Shown here piece after piece: positions 11,506-22,045 of a DNA stretch of 64,000 bases. Origin of the DNA: Tenrec ecaudatus (Eukaryota; Chordata; Mammalia; Afrosoricida; Tenrecidae); assembly GCF_050624435.1 (NCBI RefSeq), contig NC_134540.1, forward strand, positions 22,904,001 through 22,968,000, written 5' to 3'. Each line of letters begins with the position of its first letter. Position 1 is the first letter of the stretch. The notes under the pieces were generated by a model. The model had not been told where the DNA came from, searched no databases, and saw only the letters and a list, made by a program, of their open reading frames with translations. Position numbers and translations under genes: made by a program.

Positions 11506-12351
11506 TAATACTTTAGATCTAGGGACATGGGAAAACACTTCATAATAGTTATGAAAAAGAAAGAGGTTTTGTAAGCACATAAAGACAAAAAGAAAACACA
11601 AAAGGTGTATACTCTGGTAGCTAACTCAGGATAGTCAAATTATGGGTACTTTTAAATTTCTTTTTTTTATTCTTTTTTTATTTTCCTTTTTAAATTTCTT
11701 TATACTTCTCTGTGTATTCTCTATTTTTTCTACCATACATTTTCATATTCTCCTTTGGGAGTCAGAATACATGATTTTAGTAAAAACATAAATAGTACAG
11801 TTACCAGTTAAGAATTAATTAGAACTGTCCGTGATAACACAAGATTTTCTATTTGATACCAGCAAGTACAGCCACACCTGGGAAATTATACAAACTTCAT
11901 TAATTGACCTGTCAGATTTTCTGGATTCTCCACAGAATCAGCAAGCTAAAGAGAGATTATAAAGAAGAGTTTGAAGTTGCAAAGGGGCAGGGTGGGAAAT
12001 GTTTTGCACGTAATTATAACATGCAAACTATGCTAAAATTAGTTTTCTAACTGATCAGCAAGACTTCATCTATAATAATCTTTTTACTCGAAGTTTAGGA
12101 TGAAAAGTTAGGGGACTAGAGTTATTTGATCAGTTCTGTGTCCCCTATTTAAAAAACTAGATTACTTAGAGCTTTAAGAAAATCTTTCAAAGTTTAACCA
12201 AATTTATACGATTTTTTAACTGAGTGAAGGAGATTTATTTGAAAATTTTTATCTGACTATAAAGAAATTAGTACTGTCAGCATTCTTGTAGGACAAAAAG
12301 AAAACTTTACCTTTCATTAGCTCTATTTATCCCCTCCCAACTTATATATTT
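11506..12351. other. Intergenic, nothing recognised
   Basis: AT-rich sequence without a supported gene or a named repeat. Confidence 0.5.
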
Positions 12352-12560
12352 GAAGCCCTGGTTGTCTAGTGGGCTAAGAGTTGGGCAGCTCACCACAAGG
12401 GCAGCAATTTGAAACTACCAGCCACTCTCTGAGAGAAAGTTGCGGCTGTCTACTCCTATGAAGAGTCACAGCTTCAGAAACTTACTGGGGCTCTTCTGCT
12501 CTGCACTATAGGTTGCTGTAAGTCATGTTCCTCTCAGTGGCATTGAGTTTCATTTGGAGA
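12352..12560 (+). repeat. AfroSINE, sense
   Basis: It begins gaagccctggttgtctagtg (the tRNA-like A box side) and ends in the cagtggcattgagtttcatt tail. The copy is nearly full length but diverged. Confidence 0.85.
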
Positions 12561-12984
12561 ACCTATATATTATCTGCTTTACCTTACCAGATTTAATATT
12601 CATTTAAATTCACCCATATATATACTCTTATTAGATGTTTATGTTGATTTTTTTCAAATTCTAAAATACATACATGTAGAAGATGTCAAATGAATAGTGT
12701 TCTGATGGGATGGACACATTATCTTTTCCCTCAGAGCTTTATTCTCTTCCCCAGCACCTAGAGTTACTCAAATATGATTCCCCAATTGGCTACTGGGAAT
12801 TTAAAAATTAAAGGGAGGAAGCAGGGTCCTGGTCTAGAAATTTGACATTTAAAATATTTTCTATAAAGAATTCAAGAGATGAAAAAAATTCTGACTTAAT
12901 GGCCCGTGCCCCTCCACATATACACCCACGAACCCAGCTCACATGTAAACCACACATTTACACCATGCCTGAAAATACTGACGG

Positions 12985-13170
12985 AATGTCCTCGGGTGCT
13001 GATGGCTGGAGCGGGCCTCATAAATAGAGAGGAGATTGCCCCTTTGAGTTTCCAAGAACAAATCGCAGGAATAGAAAGCCTCATCTATCTCCTGAGGAGC
13101 ACTTTGGGGTTTGAACCGCGGATTTTGCAGTTAGCAACTAAATGAGTAACCTACTAGTCCTCCACCCCTC
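12985..13170 (-). repeat. AfroSINE, antisense
   Basis: The right half is clear: gattgccccttt, gagtttccaagaac, atctcctgaggagc, ggtttgaaccgcgg (B box side), then gcagttagcaac. The left end is decayed. Confidence 0.75.
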
Positions 13171-13214
13171 CTCAAATATATTTAATTCTGTGATGCAGCA
13201 AATTATTTAATATG

Positions 13215-15146
13215 GTGAGGGGTCAGCCCCAATCCCAACTACATGGACTCCTGGCCCTTCCCCCAGAAGAATTTTTTTTCAGAGGACAGCACTGAAGCTG
13301 CAGCTCCAGGAGAGGGGCATGTCTGCTCAGAGCACACGGGAACAAATGAAGGGGGAGGAAGAGAGAGTGGGGCACATCCTGGCCCACCAAGCCTTGAGAC
13401 GATATCTCTGCTCAGAGTAGCCAATGCACAGAGATCATATGGCTGGCTCCACTCTGAGACACAACATCCCTCACTGACCCATATCCCAACACGGGACAAC
13501 ACTGGAGACACCGTGTGTGAATTGCACCCGATCTGATCCTACAACACCAAGGTAAAACACTAATGGTGTGCAACAGAACAGCAAGGGGAACAGAGCAAGG
13601 AAGTCCCGAGGGATTACCAAAAATAGACTTTGGGGCCAAGGCATGGCACCCTATCAGACTCAACAGGTAAATACTCCTAAATGTCAACAAATAGTCCTTG
13701 AACTTACTACAGGCTTTTCTTTCTTTTTTTGGATCATTTTTTATTGTTGTTTCATTTTCTTTTGTTGCACTCTTTTGTTCTGTCTTGTTTCTGTGCATGT
13801 TATTATCTCCACAGGTCTGTGTAAATAAAATAGGCTGGATGAACAATATGAAGGAGAAAACAATGGGACTGACAGCTCCTGGGGAACATGGAAAAGGGGG
13901 AGGTGAGGGAAAGGAAGTGGTGTTAACAAACCCAGGGACAAGGGAACAACAAGTGATCCAAATCAGTGGTGAGGAGGGTGTAGGAGGCCTGGTAGGGCTT
14001 GATCAAGGGCAATGTAAGAGGAATTACTGAAACCCAAATGAAGGCTGAACATGATAGTGGGACAAGAGGCGAGTCAAAGGAAATAGAGGAAAGAGCTGGG
14101 AGGCAAGGGCATTTATAGAGGTCTAAATACAGGCATGTGCACATGTAAATATATTTATATATGAGGATGGGGAAATAGATCTATGTGCCTATATTTATAG
14201 GTTTAGTATTAAGGTAGCAGATGGTCATTGGGCCTCCAATCATGTACTCCCTCAATGCATGAACACTTTGTTCTATTAAATTGGCATTCCATGATGCTCA
14301 CCGACCTGACATAATCACTGAAGACAAGGCGGGTGCATATGAAAACGCAAAGCCCGGCTATCAAAAGATATAGCCTCTAGAGTCTTAAAGACTTGAAGGT
14401 AAGCAAACAGTCATCTAGCTCAGAAGCAAGAAAGCCCACATGGAAGAAGCACACCAGCCTATGTGATCACGAGATATGGAAGAGATCAGGTATCAGGCAT
14501 CAAGGACAAAAAATCATTGTGAATGAGAGGGAGTGCAGATTGGGGACCCAGGACCCATCTGTAGGCAACTGGATATCCCATTACAGAAGGGTGCTGGGGA
14601 GAAGATGAGTCAGTCAGGATGCAGTGTATCAACGATGAAACATACAATTTTCCTCTCGTTCCTAAATGCTTCCTTACCCCCACTCCTATCATGATTCCAA
14701 TTCTACCTTACAAATCCAGCTAGACCAGAGGATGTACACTGGTACAGATAGGAACTGGAAACCCAGGGAATGCAGGGCACTTGATCCCTTCAGGACCAGT
14801 GCTGAGAGTGCCGATACCGGGAGGGTGGAGGGAAGGTGGGCTAGAAAGGGGGAACTGATTACAAGGATCTACATATAACCTCCTCCCTGGGGGACGGACA
14901 ACAGAAAAGTGGGTGAAGCGAGACATCCGTGTAAAACATGACAAAATAATAATTTATAAATTATCAAGGGTTCTTGAGGGAGGGGGGAATGGGAAGGGAA
15001 GGGAAATGAGGAGCTATTGCCAAGGGCTCAAGTAGAAAGCAAATGTTTTGAGAATGATGACAACAATCATACAAATGTACTTGACACAATGGATGGATGT
15101 ATGAATTGTGATAAGAGTTGTATGAGCCCCCAATAAAATGATTTAA
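13215..15146 (+). mobile_element. LINE family A, long copy (1.93 kb)
   Basis: This is the longest family A copy in the window. It is bounded by a perfect 15-bp duplication, aaattatttaatatg, at 13200-13214 and 15147-15161. The 3' part carries G-rich polypurine tracts (14970-15010), the conserved agttgtatgagcccccaata end with AATAAA, and a short A-rich tail. These features, with TSDs of this length and variable 5' truncation among copies, fit an L1 3' UTR. No open reverse transcriptase frame remains in the 5' half. It may be a truncated L1 or a complete non-autonomous derivative. Confidence 0.8.
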
Positions 15147-15199
15147 AAATTATTTAATATGACTTTTCTACCATAGCCTCTTCTACTGCGACCAAGTAC

Positions 15200-15420
15200 C
15201 CTTCACTTTTCCCTGATAGGAAATGGTGGGGAAGGATACTGATTGGATTACATGATTCAGCTGTAAGTGATTGTGCATAGGGTCAATTGTGATGGTCATC
15301 CTGCTGGCTATAAATAAAGGTCAGCTATTTCAGAAGAGGAGAGAAGTTTTCTCTCTTACCAAGAGAGCAGAGCCTGATGTGGAGCTTGTCTTTCTGCTTC
15401 ATGCCCCAGGGAGAGAGAAA
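15200..15420 (+). repeat. Unclassified repeat, also present at 52.9 kb
   Basis: The segment gatactgattggattacatg through gctgtaagtgattgtg and catcctgctgg is repeated, slightly diverged, at 52905-52987, where it is split by an LTR. I cannot name the family. An old LTR is possible. Confidence 0.5.
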
Positions 15421-15889
15421 TGTGGCAAAATGTTAATGATTAGTGAATGACTGAATGAAGAGTATTATGTGAATTCTTGGTATCATTTTTGCAAGTTGTT
15501 GGGAGGGGGGTCGACTTGAAAGATTTCTGAAACAAAGCATAAAAGTCTGGAGGCTATCTCATTGACTTCAAAGATAAGATCCTGCTCTAGACCAGGGTTT
15601 GATTTTGGAGGAGTTAGCATTGCACTGAAGAGAACTGTCTCCTCAGAGACAATGCCATCTCAGTGGAAAGGCAATCCGCGTTCCTTTGTCTGTCATTGTT
15701 TGGAAGGGCGGAGTCTTAATAGCAGACTCATTTTCTCTCAGTGCTGGTGGATAGGAGCCTGCATCAGTGGGGTGGCTCTACAAAGAGAAGGTTCCTCGTC
15801 TACCTCAGCTGTTGGCAGTCCTTAGACTCCCTGGGTTTGTAGACACATCATTTGAAGTCTTCACCCTTTGTGTATTTTTTCCTTCTTAC
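15421..15889. other. Intergenic, nothing recognised
   Basis: No supported gene or named repeat. Confidence 0.4.
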
Positions 15890-16105
15890 TGGAGCCCTCG
15901 TGGTATCATGGTTATGCGTTTGGGCTGCAACCCCCTTGGTAAGCAGTTCAAAACCACCAGGTGCCTTATAGGAGAAAGATGGGCTTTCTATTCCCATAAA
16001 GACTTACGGTCTGGGAAAGCCCAGGGGGCAGCTCTACCCTGTCCCAGAGGGTTCCTATGAGTTGGCACTGACTTGATGGCGGTGAGTTTGGTTTGGGTTT
16101 TTTTC
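15890..16105 (+). repeat. AfroSINE, sense
   Basis: A near-complete copy. It has ggagccctcgtggtatcatg at the head, aagcagttcaaaaccacc at the B box, and a tail of gagttggcactgacttgatg followed by gtttggtttgggttttttt. Confidence 0.92.
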
Positions 16106-16549
16106 TTCTTGCCACAACGGCCTTAATTCCTATCGCTTTGCTCTTTGGCTACACTTTTGAACTCTTCCTTGATGAGATTGGCTTGTGTTTTGGTCTGGGT
16201 TAGAGTGCTCCCCTACTGGTCTACACCATCCCTTTTCACGTACATGACTATGATAAAGAGATTCTTCTGATTGTGGGACAGACGTGAGACATGCTCCAAG
16301 GACAAGTGAGTTTCCTTGGCTGTTATGCACCTGCCACTTCTCTGCCACAGTGGCCTGATTGATGTTCTGAGCACCACCACACCTACCAAAGTCCTTTCTC
16401 TTATATCCTCCTGTCATAGTCACCTTTGCCTCCTGGGCCCACTCTCTGCTATAGAATACTGCATAAGTAGGATGTTTGTCTGAATGAAGCGCACGCAAAC
16501 ATACACACACCTTTACAGTTGTGAACCAACTGCCAGACCAGAGAGACTA

Positions 16550-16632
16550 CAAGGGGGCTTCAAAAATTTTATGGGAAAAAAAAGGAATTCAATAATAATG
16601 AAAAATTACACAAACTCTTTGAAGCGCCTTTG
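16550..16632. mobile_element. 83-bp palindromic MITE with TA flanks
   Basis: The left end caagggggcttcaaaaa and the right end tttgaagcgcctttg are inverted repeats. TA lies immediately outside both ends (16548-16549 and 16633-16634), as expected for a Tc1/mariner-type miniature element. A second, partial copy lies at 59291-59359. Confidence 0.7.
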
Positions 16633-16639
16633 TATGATT

Positions 16640-17930
16640 CAAGTGATGCCTAGCAACAAAATATTTACATCTACAATGAAAGGAACTTTGAAATTTGCTT
16701 AAAATAACCCAGAGAGGGTAAAGAATAAGTAAAAGTATCCCTGAAACCACGTGGGCCGTGGTTCAATCACGATTGAAGCTGTTCTCTCTTATTTTCATGC
16801 TGCTTTGAAACATCTTACAAGGAAAAAGGAAATAAAGAAAATATAATAGAATCAGCTATGAAATCACAAGCATGACGTTTAAAATGAATGAAATGATTCT
16901 GTTAATATATTTAAATTAGGTCGGGGCCTTTTCATTTTGAAAAACAAAAAAATGACTGGAAAGGAGGCCAACGCAGCTGCTATGGCGTCAAAGAAAAGGG
17001 ATTGGATTGGGATACAGCCCCCTATCCACCGCGCCCCGGGAGCCCCTGAGTCTTGCAAAGGTTAACCCCTACCCTTGGCTGCAAATCAAAAGGTCATCTG
17101 CTCTAGTCCAGCCTGAGGCACCTTGGCCCCCAGGGACCTGACCATCTACCTCTGCAAGCCACCGGTTAGAAACCCTGCGGAGCAATACCAATTCTACCCT
17201 GACCCACCTGAGGGGGCGCCAGGAGGTGGGTTTTGTTCTGTTTTTTAAATCAGGACACAAGTTGGACTTTAGAGGAGAGCCTTTCACATTGGGGAAATAC
17301 CAGATCCTCCTTTATGTCACCAGAGAATACGGGGGACACCTAACAGGATCCTCCGCGCTGTCCATCATGTGATGGTTGAGATTTAGAACCTCACACCCCG
17401 AGGTGGGCTCGTTGCCTGCCACCCACTGGCAGCACCAAACATACGAAGTTAGACAAAACAGATTGTTGATGGGACTCACATTGCCCGCGTTGCCCAAGAA
17501 CGGGTCTGTGAGAAATAGCTGACAGGCTCATTTTTGTGTAAGAAATTTAAAAACAGCCCTCTATCTGAGGGGTGTCCCAAAAGCTCCTGGGAAGTTGGAG
17601 CGGCCCTGACTCCTACTAGGCGCAAAGCATCCTGAGCTGAGTCAAAAGCAAGCAGCTCCGTCCCCTGCATGGCGTCACCTTGAGTTCAATTTACAGCACA
17701 CGGACGCAGAAAATATACATCATGTGGCAGATGAATAGTGACGAGCAGGGAAATCACTGCGGACTTTGACACTGGACTTGACCCTTCAAGAAAACAGGAT
17801 TCCAAACGGTGGCTAGGTGAGGGACTAGGAAACACACCAGGCAAAGCCTGGCCTGGTGCTTAGTGTAAAAACAACCTGGATACCTTGGTGAGAACACGCA
17901 CTTCGGGACTGATCACATCAGATCACCATG
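16640..17930. other. Intergenic, nothing recognised
   Basis: Mixed-composition DNA without a supported gene. It is GC-richer around 16970-17240 and 17300-17680, but splice signals and long frames are absent. Confidence 0.45.
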
Positions 17931-17934
17931 TGCC

Positions 17935-18510
17935 ACTTAAAAGAATTTATAGATGAAGTCCAAGAGACTTTCTAGCACAGCAGAAATGCTTGTGAATCAG
18001 TATGACCATCAAAGTTAAAAGGTAAGTGCTGGCCCTTTGGAAAACATAAGTAGCCACCTGGGAGAAATCATTTGCAAGGGAGGATTCATGTCCACTAGCA
18101 TAAAAGAGATGAGAATTTGCGAGGACTGGTCTGCCTTGGTGGCCAAGAGGCAAACTACAAAAGGAGATACGCAAATGGCCAATAAGTACATGAAAGGAGC
18201 CTTAGCCCCAATGGGAGCCCAGGAAATGCAAATCAAAACAGCCACGGACTACCATTTGCTTTTTTTTTGCTTTTGTTATTTGGGCTCCACTGAGTTACAG
18301 ACTTTCAAAAGATTTGGGCAGGTTGTGGAGAAGCTGAGTCTCACAATGATGTCGGTAAAAACACGACTTTAAAAACCAAAAAATTACGACTTTTATCCAC
18401 TCTGTAAAGTATATGTCTGTGAAGAAGGCCATTTCCACACAAATGTAAAAGTTTTCATAGCGTGGGATTCCACTCTTAAGGATCTCTTCCTCAAAATCAC
18501 GTAACTGTAC
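17935..18510 (+). mobile_element. Old L1 ORF2 fragment
   Basis: DNA resembling the 3' part of L1 ORF2, with the familiar run aatggccaataagtacatga, then ggaaatgcaaatcaaaac and gggcaggttgtggagaa. The frame is broken many times. Confidence 0.7.
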
Positions 18511-18514
18511 ACAA

Positions 18515-18516
<2 letters not shown>

Positions 18517-18584
<68 letters not shown>
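18517..18584. repeat. (AT)n microsatellite
   Basis: A pure AT/TA tract of about 34 units, likely variable in length. Confidence 0.97.
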
Positions 18585-18588
<4 letters not shown>

Positions 18589-18839
18589 TACTGGGAGCGT
18601 TCCCATGTGACAGAGTAGAATGGTCCCTGTAGAGATTTCTAGACTGGAATCTCTTCAGTGCCAAACCCCCCACCCCTACCCTGCCCCCAACCCAGAACAT
18701 TACAGGCCTTTGAATTAGCACCTGAGTGTTGAACTTTTGAGTCTCCAAGACTCCTTTGCCTACTGCTAAGGGTTCATACAATTTGTTGGGTTAAGAAGAA
18801 TCGGGGCTCACATGTCCTGATAGAACCCTTTTAATTGCA

Positions 18840-21023
18840 GACAGAATTAAGAACCAAATCCACTGACATCGAGTCAGTGCTGACTCATAGTGACCCTATA
18901 GGACAGAGTAGAACTGCCCCTTCCAGTGAGTTTCTGAGAATGTAACTGTTTTTTTGCTATTATTTATTTACAATTTTATTTTCACATAAGCAACATATCA
19001 GACAATAAATTCAGTCACATCAAGAACAAACAATCATCCTCACAGTCAAGGTTTGACCCTTTCCCCCCATGGTTAAATTGCTTTTAACCAGAGTTGTGCA
19101 ATCCCAATCATTTAGTGCTCCCTGCTCCTCCGAAAGTCACTGTTTGCTCCCCAAATCCCCTCACCAGCCAGTGAAGACATTTGTGTCATGGAACAAGCAA
19201 GGAAATCTTGCACCTAGAGCAAATTCAGATTGGGTCACCAGGGAGGTCAAGTGACCAAGTTTGATCCAGCATAATCAAGATTACAGTGATCTCTATCTCT
19301 GATGGTACAGCTGCTTGAGACCCTGGTCTGTGACCAGACGGGATCTGCCGGCAGCGTCATCTGACCAGACACTCTGCAGATGGGTTTGCGACGCCTGCTG
19401 TCCTTCACAACCTTCTACATATGGTGTGTTCACAATTTAAGCTCTGAGACTTCTCCCTTCATCATCTTTGAATTTTGTAATGGTCATCTTTGGATCACAC
19501 AAGCTGGTCTGCTTCTTCCATATGGACTTAATTGACTCCTCTCTTAGAGGGATGCTATTATGAATACAAGCCTTTAAGACCCCAGACAATATCCCAATTG
19601 ATAGACGGGCACCATCTGCTTTCTTCACCACACTTTGCTGTAGCGCCCTTCTGGTCAGTGATCATTTCATGAAGGTGAGTATTGAGCAGGGCCATGTTAT
19701 CAGAAGTAACTGTTCTTGGATTGGGTCTGCAGTGGAAGCCCAGAATCCATCTGCTTGTCCATGGGATATGCATGACTCAGGTTGACTTTGGCAGTCATGT
19801 TGTGACAGAATCCAAACCCCATAAGACCAACTACACCAACAACAGCAACAAACCAACCAGCAAATAAACAAAACAAGCAAGCTAAAGGCAAGAAAACAAA
19901 AATCCATAAAAAACTAAACAAAGATATAAAACATTGTCAATCATCCTGCTGGGGTAGAAGGTGACCGCCCTGATAACATCATCAATGTTCCCAGTGACAC
20001 AGCGCTCTGGGCCCGTAGGTGTGAGGAGTCTGTGAGAGTACAGCTGCATCCCCTGAGTTGCTCCTCACAGTTTGCGCTCCCATTCCATTGAGCTCTGTTT
20101 ACCCTAAGTATGGGGATTAGTACCAGGGGAAAACTTTCTGGATCAATCCTTCCAAGTGCAGATCCTTGCCCAACAGATCCAAATCTGTCATGACACTGCG
20201 AGGTAGCCATCTCAGTAGGAAATAAATGGTGATTCCGGGTCCCTCTCCATTAGACGCTCCCCACCCCCAAATGGGGGGTTTCTCCTAAGGTCCAGTGACT
20301 GCCACTTCCACAGTCCTGGGGCAGGCACTCTCTGCTTCCTCTCTTATCTGAGTACCCCAGTCCTCAGACCCAGGGTGCAAGGACTCTGTTCCTTCAGCTA
20401 GTCTTCTATGGTAAGCCCTTCAGTAGTAACCCCTGGGTTAGGCCAGGCTGTCTACAAGGTCAGCATCCATGGTGCTTAGGCCTTGGCCTGGTTGACCAAG
20501 GTTTGAGTAGAAACTTATTTGCAGTGTCTACCCAGGAACATGAAATCTGCTCCATTGCCCCCCTTGGGTACCTACAATCATTTTAGCACCCCTTCCCAAT
20601 GTGGTTCCTTCTCTCCAATCACCCTCCATACTCACCAACAGAACTACCAGTGTCTCCTCCACAATGTAGATGCTCCCCAACCCTGGTCTTGGCTTGATTT
20701 CCTGGCAAGGTTCTTCTTCCGTTCCTGTGGGGGCCCAATGGTTGGCCCAGCCTTGTCTGGATGTTGTGTAGCCTCGAGTGGATGGTCTTCTCCCATTTCC
20801 CCCCTCTTGAAGGAGGAACCTCAGACAATGTGAGGTCGCCTTCTTCAAGGTGGCTCTTGTGAAGGACACGACAGTGAGGTGATGCGTGATTCATACCGGT
20901 AGGTATGGGTACTCTTTATGGGAGTAGGAAGTCCCATCTTTCTCCTGCAGAGCAGGATGGTGGTTTTGAACTGCTGATCTTGCATATCACAGCCCAAATC
21001 ATAACTACCGCACCACGAGGGCT
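18840..21023 (-). repeat. AfroSINE split by a LINE
   Basis: The tail half lies at 18840-18950 (ctgactcatagtgaccctat, ggacagagtagaactgcccc) and the head half at 20890-21023 (tttatgggagtaggaagtcc, ggttttgaactgctgatctt, ccgcaccacgagggctcc). Together they make one antisense SINE opened by a 1.94-kb LINE. Confidence 0.8.
18951..20889 (-). mobile_element. LINE family B (older relative of family A)
   Basis: Antisense. It shares with family A the block cacacaagctggtctgcttcttccat and the cacca-catctgctttcttcaccaca region. Its 3' end differs, containing gtcatggaacaagcaaggaa and cttgcacctagagcaaattc. An inverted, highly similar copy lies at about 29450-30430. The element sits inside an AfroSINE, so it is younger than that SINE. 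Confidence 0.7.
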
Positions 21024-21379
21024 CCACTCAGAAGGGAAACCTGTTATTCAGTAAACATTACTGAGGACCTACATGACATGAACTGTGCCAATGAACCCTA
21101 GAGACTTAAAGGGAACAAAAGCGTTATTACAAGTTTAGCAAAAAATAGACCAGAAATCTAGAAGACCAACAGGTTCTATGTGTACATGAGGTAGGTAGAC
21201 CAGGAACCAAGCAGACTTGCCTTTGTGATTGGCACATGTTCTACCGCTGCACAACACTGCCTTTTATGTTACAATTGGAGATAGCCATTTTTCAGGAATT
21301 TATGAAAAATTATCGCATTAGAAGAGAAAAATTGAAATCAGTGCCACATTAGCACCGTGACACTCACTATATAGCTATC
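21024..21379. other. Intergenic, nothing recognised
   Basis: No supported gene or named repeat. Confidence 0.4.
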
Positions 21380-22045
21380 TTCTTCCCCAACAGTTTTATC
21401 TGCACAGAGATCACATGCAATTCAACTGTCCAATCCCATCAAGAAGAGTGCATGATCATTACCACGATCCGTTCTAGAACATTTTCTTCATTCTTGCCCT
21501 CAACCTTATCAGCTTCTCATTTCCCCCACCCTCTCCTGCCATACCCCAAAGGACCTATTAATAGTTACCTATCTGGATTTCATACACCGAAAAACTTAAA
21601 ACAAAAACTAACAATAATAACAAAGTAAAAAAGATTAAAACCTCAATCAAAAAGACAGCTGAAAATATTAACAACTAGACCAAATTTAAATGGGTCATAA
21701 AGGAGATCCAATGATAGGGTGGTAAGTTTTAACCTAACTGCACCTGCTACAACCCACTTTCCAATGCAGGCTGCAGGATAGCAAGACTATTCACATCTGT
21801 GTCCGTGATCAGAGGGGATTGAGCAGGGGTTTAATCCACACGTGTTTCCCCTTCACTTAAAAAAAATTGTTTTAACCGAAACAGCTTTAAAATGGGTCAG
21901 AAGGGAGATTGAATGATAAGACATTGCATTTTTACCTAATGACATCTGCCATAATTGACTCTCCATCTGATAACAGGGCTATCCACATCCCTCAGCTATC
22001 AACAGAGGGGATTCGCCAGAGGCTTAATCCACCTGTGGACCCTGC
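21380..22045 (-). repeat. Old L1-like 3' sequence with a duplicated unit
   Basis: 21420-21560 resembles the antisense 3' end of an old L1 (gttctagaacattttcttca, ctcatttcccccaccctctc). After it, two diverged copies of a block of about 170 bp follow in tandem. They lie at about 21690-21842 and 21890-22040; both start near aaatgggtca and end near gcttaatccac or ggtttaatccac. Confidence 0.5.
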
